This document shows positions 9,816-18,922 of a DNA stretch of 64,000 nucleotides, one piece after another. A program made the position numbers and the translations under genes. Origin of the DNA: Rhodobacteraceae bacterium EhC02 (GTDB lineage: Bacteria; Pseudomonadota; Alphaproteobacteria; Rhodobacterales; Rhodobacteraceae); the NCBI GenBank assembly GCA_001650895.1, contig LXYH01000023.1:186001-250000 (forward strand), written 5' to 3'. The notes below the pieces were generated by a model. That model did no database searches, was not told where the DNA came from, and was given only the letters and a program-made list of their open reading frames with translations. The stretch's first letter is position 1. Each line of letters opens with the position of its first letter.

Positions 9816-10823
9816 TCACAGCTGCGACTGTCCCATGATCACGATATCCGACAGCATCAGCCCGCTTGCCCCCGACAGCGAGGCGACATGCGCCCCGTCC
9901 AGGTAAAGGTTGATCCGGTCCGACCCGTCTTCATCGGCGCGCAGTTCGATCAGGGGATCGGCGCTGCCGGTATCGTCGACGACCACGAGCAGGGTGTCTT
10001 CGGCCAGATCGAAATCCACGACCTCGGTCGGGTCGGTGATCCAGTGCCCCAGCTGGAACAGATCCGCACCGCGCCCACCCGTCAGGATGTCGCCACTTCC
10101 TGCAAGGATCGTGTCCTCGCCATCCCCGCCATTGAGGTAATCCGCATCTGGGTCCTCCGGGTCTTCGGGGCGGTGACCCAGCAGCAGATCGTTGCCTGCG
10201 CCCCCGAACAGCGTGTCATTGCCTGGCCCGCCGGTCAGGTTGTCGTCTCCCAGGCCGCCATGCAGCGCGTCATGACCCGCATCCCCGAACAGTTGATCCC
10301 TACCATCGCCACCATGCAGACTGTCCATGCCTGCGCCACCCTGCAGGATGTCGTCCCCGTTCTGGCCAAAGAGCAGGTCATCGCCGTCACCGCCGGACAG
10401 ATTGTCGTCGCCGGTGCCGCCGTAAAGCTGGTCGTTCCCCTGATCCCCCATCACAAGATCATCGCCTTCGGCGCCATGCAGGTCATCCCGACCGTCTGCG
10501 CCAAGCAGCGTGTCGTTGCCGTCGCGCCCGCCGATCTGGTCGTCACCGGCACCGCCCGCGATCAGGTCGGGGCCAGCCTGCCCCGCAAGGATCAGGTCTG
10601 TTTCATGGCCTTCTTCCGATGCGTCAGGCCCGGTCGCGATATCCAGAAGGTCGACAAGGCCTGAGGTTGCATTGGCGGTCGCCGCATCACCCGCAGGGGC
10701 GTCCGGCCCGCTGTCTTGCGGATCCTCGGCGTCCGGGTCATCCGCGCCATCCGAGGCGCTTGACAGCCCGACAAATGCAGCACCGGCGAGCATCAGACCA
10801 AAGATGCCTGTCAAGATCAGCAT
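9816..10823 (-). CDS. RTX-type calcium-binding repeat protein
   Basis: The 335-aa protein has an N-terminal hydrophobic stretch (residues 1-20), an acidic Asp/Pro/Ala-rich spacer and about fifteen consecutive GGxGxDxLx-type nonapeptides from about residue 83 to 218. A serralysin-C-like segment follows (LTGGRGADLFQLG). These repeats bind calcium as a beta-roll outside the cell. An N-terminal signal-anchor is unusual for type I-secreted RTX proteins, which carry a C-terminal signal. The start at 10823 is chosen because it begins the hydrophobic segment; an upstream GTG extension reads through a run of C bases and is unlikely. It sits inside the ribosomal/RNA-maturation cluster and looks like a later insertion. 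Confidence 0.82.
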   Translation of the reverse strand: MLILTGIFGLMLAGAAFVGLSSASDGADDPDAEDPQDSGPDAPAGDAATANATSGLVDLLDIATGPDASEEGHETDLILAGQAGPDLIAGGAGDDQIGGRDGNDTLLGADGRDDLHGAEGDDLVMGDQGNDQLYGGTGDDNLSGGDGDDLLFGQNGDDILQGGAGMDSLHGGDGRDQLFGDAGHDALHGGLGDDNLTGGPGNDTLFGGAGNDLLLGHRPEDPEDPDADYLNGGDGEDTILAGSGDILTGGRGADLFQLGHWITDPTEVVDFDLAEDTLLVVVDDTGSADPLIELRADEDGSDRINLYLDGAHVASLSGASGLMLSDIVIMGQSQL

Positions 10824-10910
10824 GAAAACCCTCACACCACACGGAAAAGAACACCCCCCCCTAACAGCCACAAGGACCGGGCTTGGGTCAAATCCGTTCT
10901 GATTGCGTGG

Positions 10911-11225
10911 TTAATTCTGACCGCTGCCGTCCAGACCCCGGCTGAGGTCGATCTCTTTCGCAAGTTCCGAGGCCCATTCACCGATGATGGGCAGGAATTC
11001 GAACTGCGATACCCACCAGGCCAGGGCAGAGACAAGGATCGAGGCCCCGAGGACCGACCCGAGGCCGAAGGCCAGGCCCCGCAGGAACTGGAACCCCACC
11101 AGCCGCCAGATCGAGTTGTGAACCTTGATGAAACGGTGGGCATTCAGGCGCTCGATCTCGCGGGCAAGGGCGCGCATCGCCTCGGCCTGATCGTCAGAGG
11201 GTTGTTGCCGGGTGCTGTCTGTCAT
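10911..11225 (-). CDS. DUF5665 domain membrane protein
   Basis: The 104-aa protein has a charged N-terminal helix (about residues 1-35, with REIERLNAHRFIKVH) and two hydrophobic segments at about 42-75 ending near WASELAKEID. This layout matches the DUF5665 family found in Rhodobacterales. Function is unknown. It follows the DUF1643 gene by 19 bp on the same strand. Confidence 0.78.
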   Translation of the reverse strand: MTDSTRQQPSDDQAEAMRALAREIERLNAHRFIKVHNSIWRLVGFQFLRGLAFGLGSVLGASILVSALAWWVSQFEFLPIIGEWASELAKEIDLSRGLDGSGQN

Positions 11226-11244
11226 CGGCTGTCCTTTCCGCGGT

Positions 11245-11772
11245 TCAGGGATGGGCGTGCCAGAGGATCGGTTTCTGATCGTAGGAAATATAGAGCGGGT
11301 GCTTGGGATGTCCGTCCTTGGTCAGGCCAAGGTGGTGCAGGGGCCTTGGCTGGGCGCGCAGCAGGCGCTCGACGGCCGCGCCGCGCTCCATGTGCGCGCC
11401 ATGGGTGCCCCATGCGGCGATGATCCTGTCCTCTTGTCCCTTGGCCCAGTCGCAGCTGTCCGCGATGGCCGCGTCATTGGCGGGGCCGACCGGATCGTGC
11501 GCGGCGCGCATGGCGCGCGGATCGGTGTCGCGCCAGGCAAAGATGTTGGTTACCCGAAAGCTGCCGAAACCCAGCGCGCGGGCACGGCGTTCACACCGCT
11601 CCACCGTGGGGTCGTTCTGCGCCTCGGTCGCGGTCGAGGGATTGAGCATCACGAACAGGGCGCGCGGTCCCGACGCGTCCCAGGTGCGTGTCAGCAGATA
11701 TCGGTAGCGTTCGCAGTCGGAATAGACCGCCGTCGACTGCGCATCGCCTTTCAGGAAATCGCGTGTGATCAT
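11245..11772 (-). CDS. DUF1643 domain protein
   Basis: The 175-aa soluble protein matches DUF1643: YLLTRTWD, FVMLNPSTATEAQNDPTVERC, and GFGSFRVTNIFAWRDTDP, then a C-terminal WGTHG and HPLYISYDQKP. The conserved Asn-Pro-Ser-Thr and Cys residues suggest an enzyme but no reaction is established. It lies between truB and the DUF5665 gene in the same direction. Confidence 0.85.
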   Translation of the reverse strand: MITRDFLKGDAQSTAVYSDCERYRYLLTRTWDASGPRALFVMLNPSTATEAQNDPTVERCERRARALGFGSFRVTNIFAWRDTDPRAMRAAHDPVGPANDAAIADSCDWAKGQEDRIIAAWGTHGAHMERGAAVERLLRAQPRPLHHLGLTKDGHPKHPLYISYDQKPILWHAHP

Positions 11773-11819
11773 GCCCCGGTTGTGCCTTGCCCGCCCGTGC
11801 TTTGCAAGGCGGCGGCGCC

Positions 11820-12728
11820 TCAGCCCTGGTTGAAGACGCGGCTGGGGTGCAGTTCGCCCGCCTTGTAGATGCCGACCGCCACGGCGCGCCCGTCAAGGCT
11901 GGCCCAGGCTTCATCGCCATATTCAACGTCAGAGGCCAGCACCATGCCGGGGTTTCCGTTGCGCAGGCGTGCAGCACCTTCCGGCGTGCAGCGCAACTCG
12001 GGCAGATCGGCCAGCCCGGTCTCCAGCGGCAGCACATGGGCGTCCAGATCCGGGGTGCGCGCCATCGCGTCGATCTGGTCCAGCGTCAGGCCATCCGTGG
12101 CCTCGAAAGGGCCGGACCAGACGCGGCGCAGGGTCACCACATGGGCATGGCAGCCCAGTTTCTCGCCCAGGTCACGCGCGATGGAGCGGACATAGCCGCC
12201 CTTGCCGCAGGTCATTTCCAGAACGACATGATCGGTATCGGGCCGGTCCGTCATCACCAGTTCCTCGACCCAGAGGGGGCGGGCGGCGATCTCGAATTCC
12301 TCGTCATCGCGGGCCAGCTTGTACGCGCGTTCCCCGTCGATCTTGACGGCGGAAAAGCGCGGCGGCACCTGCATCACGTCACCGACAAAGCTGTGCAGCG
12401 CCTCCTTGATGGTGGCGTCGTCGGGGCGGATGTCCGACGTGGCGATGACTTCGCCTTCGGCATCGTCGGTATTGGTCGTCTGTCCCAGCCTGATCGTGAA
12501 GCGATAGGCCTTCAGCGCATCGGTGATGTAGGGCACGGTCTTGGTGGCCTCGCCAAGGGCCACGGCCAGAACGCCTGTCGCCTCGGGGTCAAGGGTGCCG
12601 GCATGGCCCGCCTTGTTGGCATCAAGCGCCCAGCGCACCTTGTTGACCACGGCGGTCGAGGTCAGGCCCGCGGGCTTGTCCACCACCAGCCAGCCCGAAA
12701 TGTCACGACCCTTGCGCTTGCGTCCCAT
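11820..12728 (-). CDS. truB: tRNA pseudouridine-55 synthase
   Basis: The 302-aa enzyme isomerises U55 in the T-loop of tRNAs. The catalytic aspartate is Asp47 in [16 protein letters not shown], and the family opening [15 protein letters not shown] is intact. A C-terminal PUA-like region ([12 protein letters not shown]) is present. It belongs to the rbfA-truB-rpsO-pnp order, here separated from rbfA by a glycosidase gene and a 121-bp spacer. The spacer holds GTATTTGCGGAATGACGAG, a possible decayed copy of the intergenic element noted elsewhere in this window. Confidence 0.96.
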   Translation of the reverse strand: MGRKRKGRDISGWLVVDKPAGLTSTAVVNKVRWALDANKAGHAGTLDPEATGVLAVALGEATKTVPYITDALKAYRFTIRLGQTTNTDDAEGEVIATSDIRPDDATIKEALHSFVGDVMQVPPRFSAVKIDGERAYKLARDDEEFEIAARPLWVEELVMTDRPDTDHVVLEMTCGKGGYVRSIARDLGEKLGCHAHVVTLRRVWSGPFEATDGLTLDQIDAMARTPDLDAHVLPLETGLADLPELRCTPEGAARLRNGNPGMVLASDVEYGDEAWASLDGRAVAVGIYKAGELHPSRVFNQG

Positions 12729-12849
12729 GGTTCCGTCCCGTTCCTGTCAGAGCGCGGGGCCTAGCCCAAGGGCGACTGTCTGTCAAACGCTGGCGTTGCG
12801 GCTGCGGCCCGCGGTGGGTTTTGCGTATTTGCGGAATGACGAGGCGGGA

Positions 12850-13596
12850 TCAGCCGCCCTTGGGCACGGGCAGCCCGATGATCGGACCCATGCGGAAGCC
12901 GCTGTCCGAGCGTCCCAACTGCGGCGCGTGCAGACGCGAGATGTTGCCGTCGAAATACAGCGCCTGCCGCAGGCCCAGCGCGTCACGGAAGAAGCGGGCA
13001 AACTGGTGAAAGGTCACCGGGTTGCGCGAGATGACGAAGACGGCGCGGTCCCCGGCGTCCGTCGTGCCCACGCCGTTGCGGATATAGCGCGAGGTGCTGT
13101 CGGGCAGGAAGCGCGGATGCAGTGCACCGTCTATCACCAGCATCGGCCCCGATTGGGTCGCGGCGCGACAGTCCGGCGCGGTGTCGCGATAGCGCAGCGT
13201 CTCGATCACTTTCGCGCCGGTTTCGGTCAGGCACAGCAGCCCGTTGGGCAGCAGGCCGAAATTGCCGAAGCTTTCGCGCGTCTGCAGCGGCGCGAGGGTT
13301 TCGCCATTCTCGATGTAAAGGCCCACGGGCCGCCGATCCTGATGATACATGCCGGCGTTCATGCCGAAGGCGAGGGTCTGTCCCGAACCGGACAGCGCGT
13401 CGTCGATCGCGCTGAAATGACCATAGGGCCGGCCTGCCGGATCGTTCAGGAACAGCTCGAGCCGTTCGGTCGCGGTATCGACCTCGCACAGCGCGTAGAC
13501 GACATCGTCATGGGTGGTTTCGCGGCAGTCCAGTGCCACGACCGGTGACGCCACAAGGGCCATCAGGCTGGCCGTCAGCGCAACAAGCGCGCGCAT
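12850..13596 (-). CDS. phosphodiester glycosidase (NAGPA/DUF2233) family protein, exported
   Basis: The 248-aa protein starts with a Sec signal peptide ([21 protein letters not shown], cleavage near residue 21). The mature part matches the NAGPA-type family: AFGMNAGMYH, LPNGLLCLTETG, SGPMLVIDG, RYIRNGVGTT and the late ALYFDGNISRL. Relatives remove N-acetylglucosamine from phosphodiesters or act on wall polymers; the substrate here is unknown. Its ATG overlaps the rbfA stop (TGATG), so the two are translationally coupled. Confidence 0.85.
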   Translation of the reverse strand: MRALVALTASLMALVASPVVALDCRETTHDDVVYALCEVDTATERLELFLNDPAGRPYGHFSAIDDALSGSGQTLAFGMNAGMYHQDRRPVGLYIENGETLAPLQTRESFGNFGLLPNGLLCLTETGAKVIETLRYRDTAPDCRAATQSGPMLVIDGALHPRFLPDSTSRYIRNGVGTTDAGDRAVFVISRNPVTFHQFARFFRDALGLRQALYFDGNISRLHAPQLGRSDSGFRMGPIIGLPVPKGG

Positions 13597-13994
13597 CAGT
13601 CGTCAAGATCGCGCCGGACGGCGTCCTGCGCGAAGAGGCGGCGGGTTTCGTCCATCCGGTCAAAGGTCTCGTCCAGCTGGAAGCGCAGTTCGGGCGCGAA
13701 CTTGAGCGCGACCTTCTTGCCAATGATGCGGCGCAGCTCGCCCTTGTTGCGGGCCAGAAGCTTGATGACCTCGTCCTTGCCCTCGCCGCCCAGCGGCAGG
13801 ACATAGATCGTGGCGACGCGCAGATCGGTGGTCACGCGCACTTCGCCCACGGTGATGGACATGCGGTTGAGATCGGGGTCATGGATGTCGCCGCGCAACA
13901 GCACCTCGGAGAGGGTGCGGCGGATGAGTTCGCCGACACGCAGCTGGCGTTGGCCCGGACCTGAGGAAGATGTGCTTTTTACCATGCCGCCCAT
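13596..13994 (-). CDS. rbfA: ribosome-binding factor A
   Basis: The 132-aa cold-shock and 16S maturation factor matches the family: [20 protein letters not shown], then [20 protein letters not shown], then [27 protein letters not shown] Ser-rich N-terminal extension (about 15 aa) is typical of alphaproteobacteria. infB and nusA, which often precede it, are absent; instead dapB starts 87 bp away in the opposite direction, so the two share a promoter region. Confidence 0.95.
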   Translation of the reverse strand: MGGMVKSTSSSGPGQRQLRVGELIRRTLSEVLLRGDIHDPDLNRMSITVGEVRVTTDLRVATIYVLPLGGEGKDEVIKLLARNKGELRRIIGKKVALKFAPELRFQLDETFDRMDETRRLFAQDAVRRDLDD

Positions 13995-14081
13995 CTAAGG
14001 CTTCCCGCAGGCTTTGCCAAGCGGCGGTTGCTTGGATAAGAGGGGCGCAAGGGACAACTTCTGCCAGACGGGATCGACAGT

Positions 14082-14900
14082 ATGACGGACAAGCCGGGAA
14101 TCGTGGTAACGGGCGCATCGGGACGGATGGGCCAGATGCTGGTGCGGACCATCCGGGACAGCGATCAGGCGCGGCTTGTCGGCGCGGTCGAACGCGCAGG
14201 CCACGCCTGGGTCGGGCAGGACCTGGGCACCGCCATGGGGGAGGCCGCGCTGGGTGTGACCGTCACCGATGACCCGCTTGAAGCATTCGCACGCGCGCAG
14301 GCGGTGATCGATTTCACAAGCCCGGCGGCCACGGTGGAATTTGCCGCCCTGGCCGCGCAGGCGCGCGCGGTGCATGTGATCGGCACGACCGGCCTGTCAG
14401 AGGAAGACCTGGCCGCCATCAAGGCCGCCGCGCGCCATGCCGTCGTTGTGCGCGCAGGCAACATGTCGCTGGGCGTCAACCTGCTGGTGCAGCTGACAAA
14501 GCGGGTCGCTGCCGCCCTTGACGAGGACTTCGACATCGAGGTGATCGAGGCGCATCACAACCGCAAGGTCGACGCGCCCTCGGGCACCGCGCTGATGCTG
14601 GGCGAGGCCGCAGCCATCGGGCGTGGCGTCAGGCTTGAGGATGTGCGCGACGCGGCCCGCGAAGGGATCACCGGTGCGCGCGAACGTGGCCATATCGGTT
14701 TTTCCGCCATTCGCGGCGGTGACATCGTGGGCGAGCATGACGTCATGTTCGCCGCCACCGGCGAGCGGATCATCCTGCGCCATATCGCGACGGATCGCGC
14801 GGTCTTTGCGCGCGGCGCGCTGAAGGCGGCGCTTTGGGGACAGGGGCGGCATCCGGGCGAATACGACATGGTGGATGTGCTGGGTCTTGCCACGCATTGA
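14082..14900 (+). CDS. dapB: 4-hydroxy-tetrahydrodipicolinate reductase
   Basis: The 272-aa NAD(P)H enzyme of the lysine/mDAP pathway has the Rossmann loop [15 protein letters not shown] near residues 7-21, the family signature [15 protein letters not shown] near 160 and the C-terminal [14 protein letters not shown]. Length and order are standard. dapE (37892) and dapD (42434) are also in this window but not linked. It is divergent from rbfA. Confidence 0.96.
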   Translation: MTDKPGIVVTGASGRMGQMLVRTIRDSDQARLVGAVERAGHAWVGQDLGTAMGEAALGVTVTDDPLEAFARAQAVIDFTSPAATVEFAALAAQARAVHVIGTTGLSEEDLAAIKAAARHAVVVRAGNMSLGVNLLVQLTKRVAAALDEDFDIEVIEAHHNRKVDAPSGTALMLGEAAAIGRGVRLEDVRDAAREGITGARERGHIGFSAIRGGDIVGEHDVMFAATGERIILRHIATDRAVFARGALKAALWGQGRHPGEYDMVDVLGLATH

Positions 14901-15035
14901 CGGCGGGCACCGGACGTCCCTGATGGATCGGCAGGAAGCTGCCGAGCCTCGCGCGGATGTGAGCGCGTGAATGATCCATAAAGGTGATTCTGCCGTATAC
15001 TGTGGGAAATCGTCGATAACCCTCAGAGGTGGATC

Positions 15036-15413
15036 ATGAGAACCGCTGCCCTTGTCCTCAGCCTTGGGGTGACCCTGTCCGAAGCAGGGTCCGCCCGCGC
15101 CGAACAATTCATGCCGATCCCGGACAAGAACGCCTTCTTGTCCACGGTGGCCGGCAAGGACCTGCGGCTGAAAGGCTATGGTCCCATTGTCGTGCGTCTG
15201 ATCGTGCAGCCGGATGGCGAGATCACGGGCAGGGGCCTGGGGTGGGATGTCACCGGTGCATGGCGCTGGCAGGATGGCTATTTCTGCCGCGACCTGAACT
15301 GGGGTGGCAGCGATCTGGGCCAGAATTGCCAGGCTGTGCTGGTGCAGGGCCAGACGATCCGTTTCGTGTCCGATCAGGGCACTGGCGATCACGCTGACTT
15401 CGCGCTGCAGTAA
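15036..15413 (+). CDS. small exported protein of unknown function
   Basis: The 125-aa protein has a signal peptide ending near residue 22 (EAGSARA-EQF). The mature part has beta-rich segments, several Trp/Gly residues and two cysteines (FCRDLNWGG and QNCQAVLVQG) that could form a disulfide in the periplasm. From memory, related proteins in Rhodobacterales are often labelled dihydrodipicolinate reductase, apparently because they lie next to dapB; nothing here resembles that enzyme. A TATACT hexamer near 14996 is a candidate -10. The 135-bp spacer also holds a small GGCAG/CTGCC hairpin without a T run. Confidence 0.7.
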   Translation: MRTAALVLSLGVTLSEAGSARAEQFMPIPDKNAFLSTVAGKDLRLKGYGPIVVRLIVQPDGEITGRGLGWDVTGAWRWQDGYFCRDLNWGGSDLGQNCQAVLVQGQTIRFVSDQGTGDHADFALQ

Positions 15414-15439
15414 CCTGGACTGATATCAGGGGCGCGCCA

Positions 15440-15631
15440 TCAGAAATCGATGGCGATCCCCTTCTTTTCCCAATCACCGTAGCGGACAGGATCGGGGCCA
15501 TTGCGCCCGCCAAGCTCCTTGGGCAGATCAAGCGCCTTGGCGCGGTTGCGGCGATCTTCGGCTTCGGCCAGGGCGCGCAGGGCGGCTGGGGGCAGATCGC
15601 GCTTTTCGGGGCTTTGGGTGTCGTCGGTCAC
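15440..15631 (-). CDS. DUF1674 / succinate dehydrogenase assembly factor 4 homologue
   Basis: The 63-aa protein carries the diagnostic SDHAF4 C-terminus, GGRNGPDPVRYGDWEKKG, ending IDF. In mitochondria Sdh8/SDHAF4 binds flavinylated SdhA before complex II assembly; a similar role is likely in alphaproteobacteria. The start is the GTG at 15631 with AAGGAAG six bases upstream. The frame stays open far upstream, but that stretch is antisense to rsmB and should not be annotated. It converges with the small exported protein and is divergent from rsmB. Confidence 0.85.
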   Translation of the reverse strand: MTDDTQSPEKRDLPPAALRALAEAEDRRNRAKALDLPKELGGRNGPDPVRYGDWEKKGIAIDF

Positions 15632-15697
15632 GGCTGTCTTCCTTCTGGCATCGGCACTTGATATACGGCGCAACCGCCTGCAAGCAAGGATGACGCC

Positions 15698-16963
15698 ATG
15701 GCCGCCCCTCAGACTTCCCCCCGCCGCGTGGCGCATCACCTGCTTGACCGGATCACCGGCGAGGGGCGGCTGATGTCCGAACTGCTGGCGATGGGTGCGC
15801 TGGACCGGCTGGAGCCGGCCGACCGTGCGCGCGCGCAGCGGCTGGCGCTGGACACGCTGCGCGGTCTGGAGCGGGCGGACAGGCTGCTGGAACGTCACCT
15901 GCGCAAGAACCCGCCCCTGACCGTGCGCAACATGCTGCGGCTTGCCACGGTCGAGATCTGCATGGGTGGCGACGCCCATGGCGTGGTGAACGAGGCGGTG
16001 GCCATCGTGGGGCAGGACAAGCGGACCGGTGCGCTGAAGGGCCTGGTCAATGCGGTCTTGCGCAAGATCGCGGCGGAAGGGCCTGCGGCATGGGCGAAGT
16101 TGCGTGTGCCGCGCCTGCCGAAATGGCTGCGCGATCCGTTGGTCGACGCCTATGGCGCCGCGGTGGTCGCGGATATGGAAGCCGTGCAGTTTGCCGCGCC
16201 CCCGCTGGACCTGACGGCACGGCTTGACCTGGTCGCGCTTGCCACGGATGTCGGGGGACTGCTTCTGCCCACGGGATCGGTGCGGCTGGGGGCTGCGGGT
16301 CAGGTCACCGCGTTGCCCGGTTACGACAGCGGCGTCTGGTGGGTGCAGGATGCCGCCGCCGCCATCCCCGCGCGGGTGCTTGCGGCGCAACCGGGCGAGA
16401 CGGTGCTGGACATGTGCGCGGCGCCCGGCGGCAAGACGATGCAGCTTGCAGCGGCGGGGGCCGAGGTGACCGCGATCGATCTGTCCGAGGGGCGGATGGC
16501 GCGTGTCGCGGCCAACCTGGAACGGACGGGCCTGCAGGCGAAGCTGGTGGTGGGCGATGCGCTTGAGCATGAAGGGCAGTACGATGCGATCCTGCTGGAC
16601 GCGCCCTGTTCGGCCACCGGTACGATCCGGCGCCATCCCGATCTGCCCCATGCCAAGGACGGATCCGATTTCGGCGCGCTGATCGATGTGCAGGCGCGGA
16701 TGCTGGATCATGCGCTGGGTCTGTTGAAGCCGGGTGGGCGGCTGGTCTTTTGCACCTGTTCGCTGTTGCCGGACGAGGGAGAGGTGCAGGTGGACGAGGC
16801 GCTGGAACGTCACCCTGGCCTGCGGGTTGACCGGGATGCGCTGGATCTGCCGGGCATCGACAAAAGCTGGATCACAGCCGAGGGCGGGCTGCGCCTGCGT
16901 CCGGATGTCTGGGCGGCTCAGGGCGGGATGGACGGCTTCTACATCGCCTGCCTGCGCGTCTGA
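15698..16963 (+). CDS. rsmB: 16S rRNA m5C methyltransferase, RsmB/NOP family
   Basis: The 421-aa protein has an N-terminal NusB-like RNA-binding domain (about 1-140) and a C-terminal SAM methyltransferase domain. Motif I is DMCAAPGGKTMQLAA, motif IV LDAPCSATGTIRRHPD and motif VI VFCTCSLLPDEGE; both catalytic cysteines (PCS and TCS) are present. AAGGA precedes the ATG at 15698. It begins the conserved rsmB - heparinase - purH - lspA run. Confidence 0.92.
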   Translation: MAAPQTSPRRVAHHLLDRITGEGRLMSELLAMGALDRLEPADRARAQRLALDTLRGLERADRLLERHLRKNPPLTVRNMLRLATVEICMGGDAHGVVNEAVAIVGQDKRTGALKGLVNAVLRKIAAEGPAAWAKLRVPRLPKWLRDPLVDAYGAAVVADMEAVQFAAPPLDLTARLDLVALATDVGGLLLPTGSVRLGAAGQVTALPGYDSGVWWVQDAAAAIPARVLAAQPGETVLDMCAAPGGKTMQLAAAGAEVTAIDLSEGRMARVAANLERTGLQAKLVVGDALEHEGQYDAILLDAPCSATGTIRRHPDLPHAKDGSDFGALIDVQARMLDHALGLLKPGGRLVFCTCSLLPDEGEVQVDEALERHPGLRVDRDALDLPGIDKSWITAEGGLRLRPDVWAAQGGMDGFYIACLRV

Positions 16964-17021
16964 GGACAGGGCGGGCGGGGGGCTGTCTGCCCCCCGATGC
17001 CCCTGCGGGCCATTCCCCCCG

Positions 17022-17047
17022 AGGATATTTCCGGCAAGAAGAAGCCG
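17022..17047 (+). repeat. dispersed intergenic element, copy 1
   Basis: Between rsmB and the heparinase-like gene lies GGATATTTCCGG followed by CAAGAAGAAGCCG. The same roughly 25-bp unit recurs near 20559 and, inverted, near 30063. Confidence 0.7.
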
Positions 17048-17131
17048 GGGCGGGGAATTCGGCGGTGACTTGCGCAGATCGCCGGGCTATGCTGCGCCAA
17101 AGACGCGTCAACCCGCGCTAGAGGCAGAGCA

Positions 17132-18880
17132 ATGTCCCGACCAGAGAGCTTTTCGGCGCGTCGCAAGCGCTGGATGCACCGCTTTCACGCGCGGCTGAGC
17201 ACCCTGTCGCGCCCGGCTACCGGTTTTGTCAGCCAGCCCGAACCCCGTACCATCGGCAGTTTCGCCAGGGGGCGCCAATTGCTGGCGGGCAATTACCTGT
17301 TCGCGGGTCACCTGATTGTTGCGGAAGGGCGCACCCCCTGGCAGGTCGATGCGCCGGATGACCTGTTCGAGGACGAATTGCAGGGCTTCGGATGGCTTGA
17401 TGATCTGGCCGCCGTCGGCGATGCCGCGACCCGCGCCCTGGCGCAGGAGTGGCTTTGGGCGTGGATCGCGCGCTATGGTCGCGGGAAGGGGCCAGGCTGG
17501 ACGCCGGACCTGACCGGACGCAGGGTAATCCGCTGGATCCATCACGCGCTGTTCGTGTTGCGCGGGCGTGACAAGGCGCAGACCGAGGCTTTCTACAGGT
17601 CCCTTGCGCAGCAGGCGATCTTTCTGGGGCGGCGCTGGCGCGCGGCCTCGCCCGGACTGCCGCGGATCGAGGCGCTGACGGGCATGATCTATGCGGGACT
17701 TTCCCTGCAGGGGATGGAACGGTTGGTCGAGCCGGCGATGCGGGCGCTGGCCCGCGATTGCCGGGCGCAGGTCGATGCCCAGGGCGGCATTCCCACGCGC
17801 AATCCCGAGGAGTTGCTGGAAGTCTTCACCCTTTTGACATGGGCCGCGGCCGCGCTGGGCGAGGCGGGGCGGACGGTGCCGTCCGACCTGCTGGCAGCCA
17901 TCGACCGGATCGCGCCCAGCCTGCGCACCTTGCGCCATTCCGACGGCGGTCTTGCAAGGTTTCATGGTGGTGGGCGTGGTCTTGAGGGGCGGCTGGATGC
18001 GGCGCTTGCCGCATCGGATGTCAAGAACCGGATGCCCGAAGGCCTGTCGATGGGATTTGCCCGGCTGGGTGCGGGGCGGACCAGCGTGATCGTGGATTCC
18101 GCGCCGCCCCCTTCCGGTGTGGCTTCGGTGAATGCCCATGCTTCGACCCTGGCGTTCGAACTGACATCGGGGCGGCGTCCGGTTGTGGTCAATTGCGGAT
18201 CGGGTGCCGCCTTCGGCGTGGAATGGCGCCGCGCCGGGCGCGCCACGCCCAGCCATTCCACCCTGACCCTGGCGGGATATTCCAGCGCCCGGCTTGGCAA
18301 GGCCAAGGGGGCGATGTCGGGACGGGCCGAATGGCTGATGGATGCGCCGAAGGATGTGCCGGTCGAAATCTCGCAGATGCAGGACGGGCTGCGGCTGCAG
18401 GGCGGGCATGACGGCTATGTGCGTACCCATGGCCTCACTCATGCGCGGACGCTCGAGCTGACTTTCGATGGCAGTGGCCTTGCGGGCGAGGATTTGCTGA
18501 TCGCGCTGAACGGGGCCTCGCAGAAGACCTTTGACAGGCAGATGGATGCCGTTCGCCTGCAGGGTATTCCCTTCGCGATCCGGTTTCATCTGCATCCCGA
18601 GGTGGAGGCCGAACTTGACATGGGCGGAACTGCGGTGTCGCTGGCGCTGAAAAGCGGGGAGTTGTGGGTGTTCCGCCATGACAGCCGCGCCGAGATGACG
18701 CTGGAGCCCAGCGTTTACCTGGAAAAAGGCCGCCTTGCCCCACGTGCGACCAAACAAATCGTTTTATCCGGCCGCGCGATGGACTATGCGACGCGCACCC
18801 GGTGGTCTTTGACCAAGGCGCAGGATACGCCGATCAGTATCCGCGACCTGAACCGGGACGAGATGGATGTGACACTTTAG
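17132..18880 (+). CDS. heparinase II/III family protein
   Basis: The 582-aa protein matches the heparinase II/III-like family: an alpha-helical N-terminal half (about 1-290) with FLGRRWRAASPGLPRIEALTG, and a beta-rich C-terminal half containing VNCGSGAAFGVEWRRAGRA and PSHSTLTLAGYSSARLG. No signal peptide is visible, so a cytoplasmic or atypically located protein is suggested. True heparin is not a plausible substrate; the family acts on acidic polysaccharides. The gene lies between rsmB and purH, a placement common in Rhodobacterales, so an envelope-polymer role is possible but unproven. Confidence 0.85.
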   Translation: MSRPESFSARRKRWMHRFHARLSTLSRPATGFVSQPEPRTIGSFARGRQLLAGNYLFAGHLIVAEGRTPWQVDAPDDLFEDELQGFGWLDDLAAVGDAATRALAQEWLWAWIARYGRGKGPGWTPDLTGRRVIRWIHHALFVLRGRDKAQTEAFYRSLAQQAIFLGRRWRAASPGLPRIEALTGMIYAGLSLQGMERLVEPAMRALARDCRAQVDAQGGIPTRNPEELLEVFTLLTWAAAALGEAGRTVPSDLLAAIDRIAPSLRTLRHSDGGLARFHGGGRGLEGRLDAALAASDVKNRMPEGLSMGFARLGAGRTSVIVDSAPPPSGVASVNAHASTLAFELTSGRRPVVVNCGSGAAFGVEWRRAGRATPSHSTLTLAGYSSARLGKAKGAMSGRAEWLMDAPKDVPVEISQMQDGLRLQGGHDGYVRTHGLTHARTLELTFDGSGLAGEDLLIALNGASQKTFDRQMDAVRLQGIPFAIRFHLHPEVEAELDMGGTAVSLALKSGELWVFRHDSRAEMTLEPSVYLEKGRLAPRATKQIVLSGRAMDYATRTRWSLTKAQDTPISIRDLNRDEMDVTL

Positions 18881-18922
18881 GCCCCTGTCTGCGGGGGCGA
18901 ACGACCTCGGGGGCCAAGAACC

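Noticed and set aside
10170-10580. A regular 27-bp periodicity resembling a CRISPR or satellite array
   Set aside because: It is the coding sequence of RTX nonapeptides; units vary and no spacer structure is present.
15632-16813. Long upstream extension of the SDHAF4 frame on the minus strand
   Set aside because: The extension is antisense to rsmB. The short GTG start at 15631 has a proper ribosome site and gives the family length.
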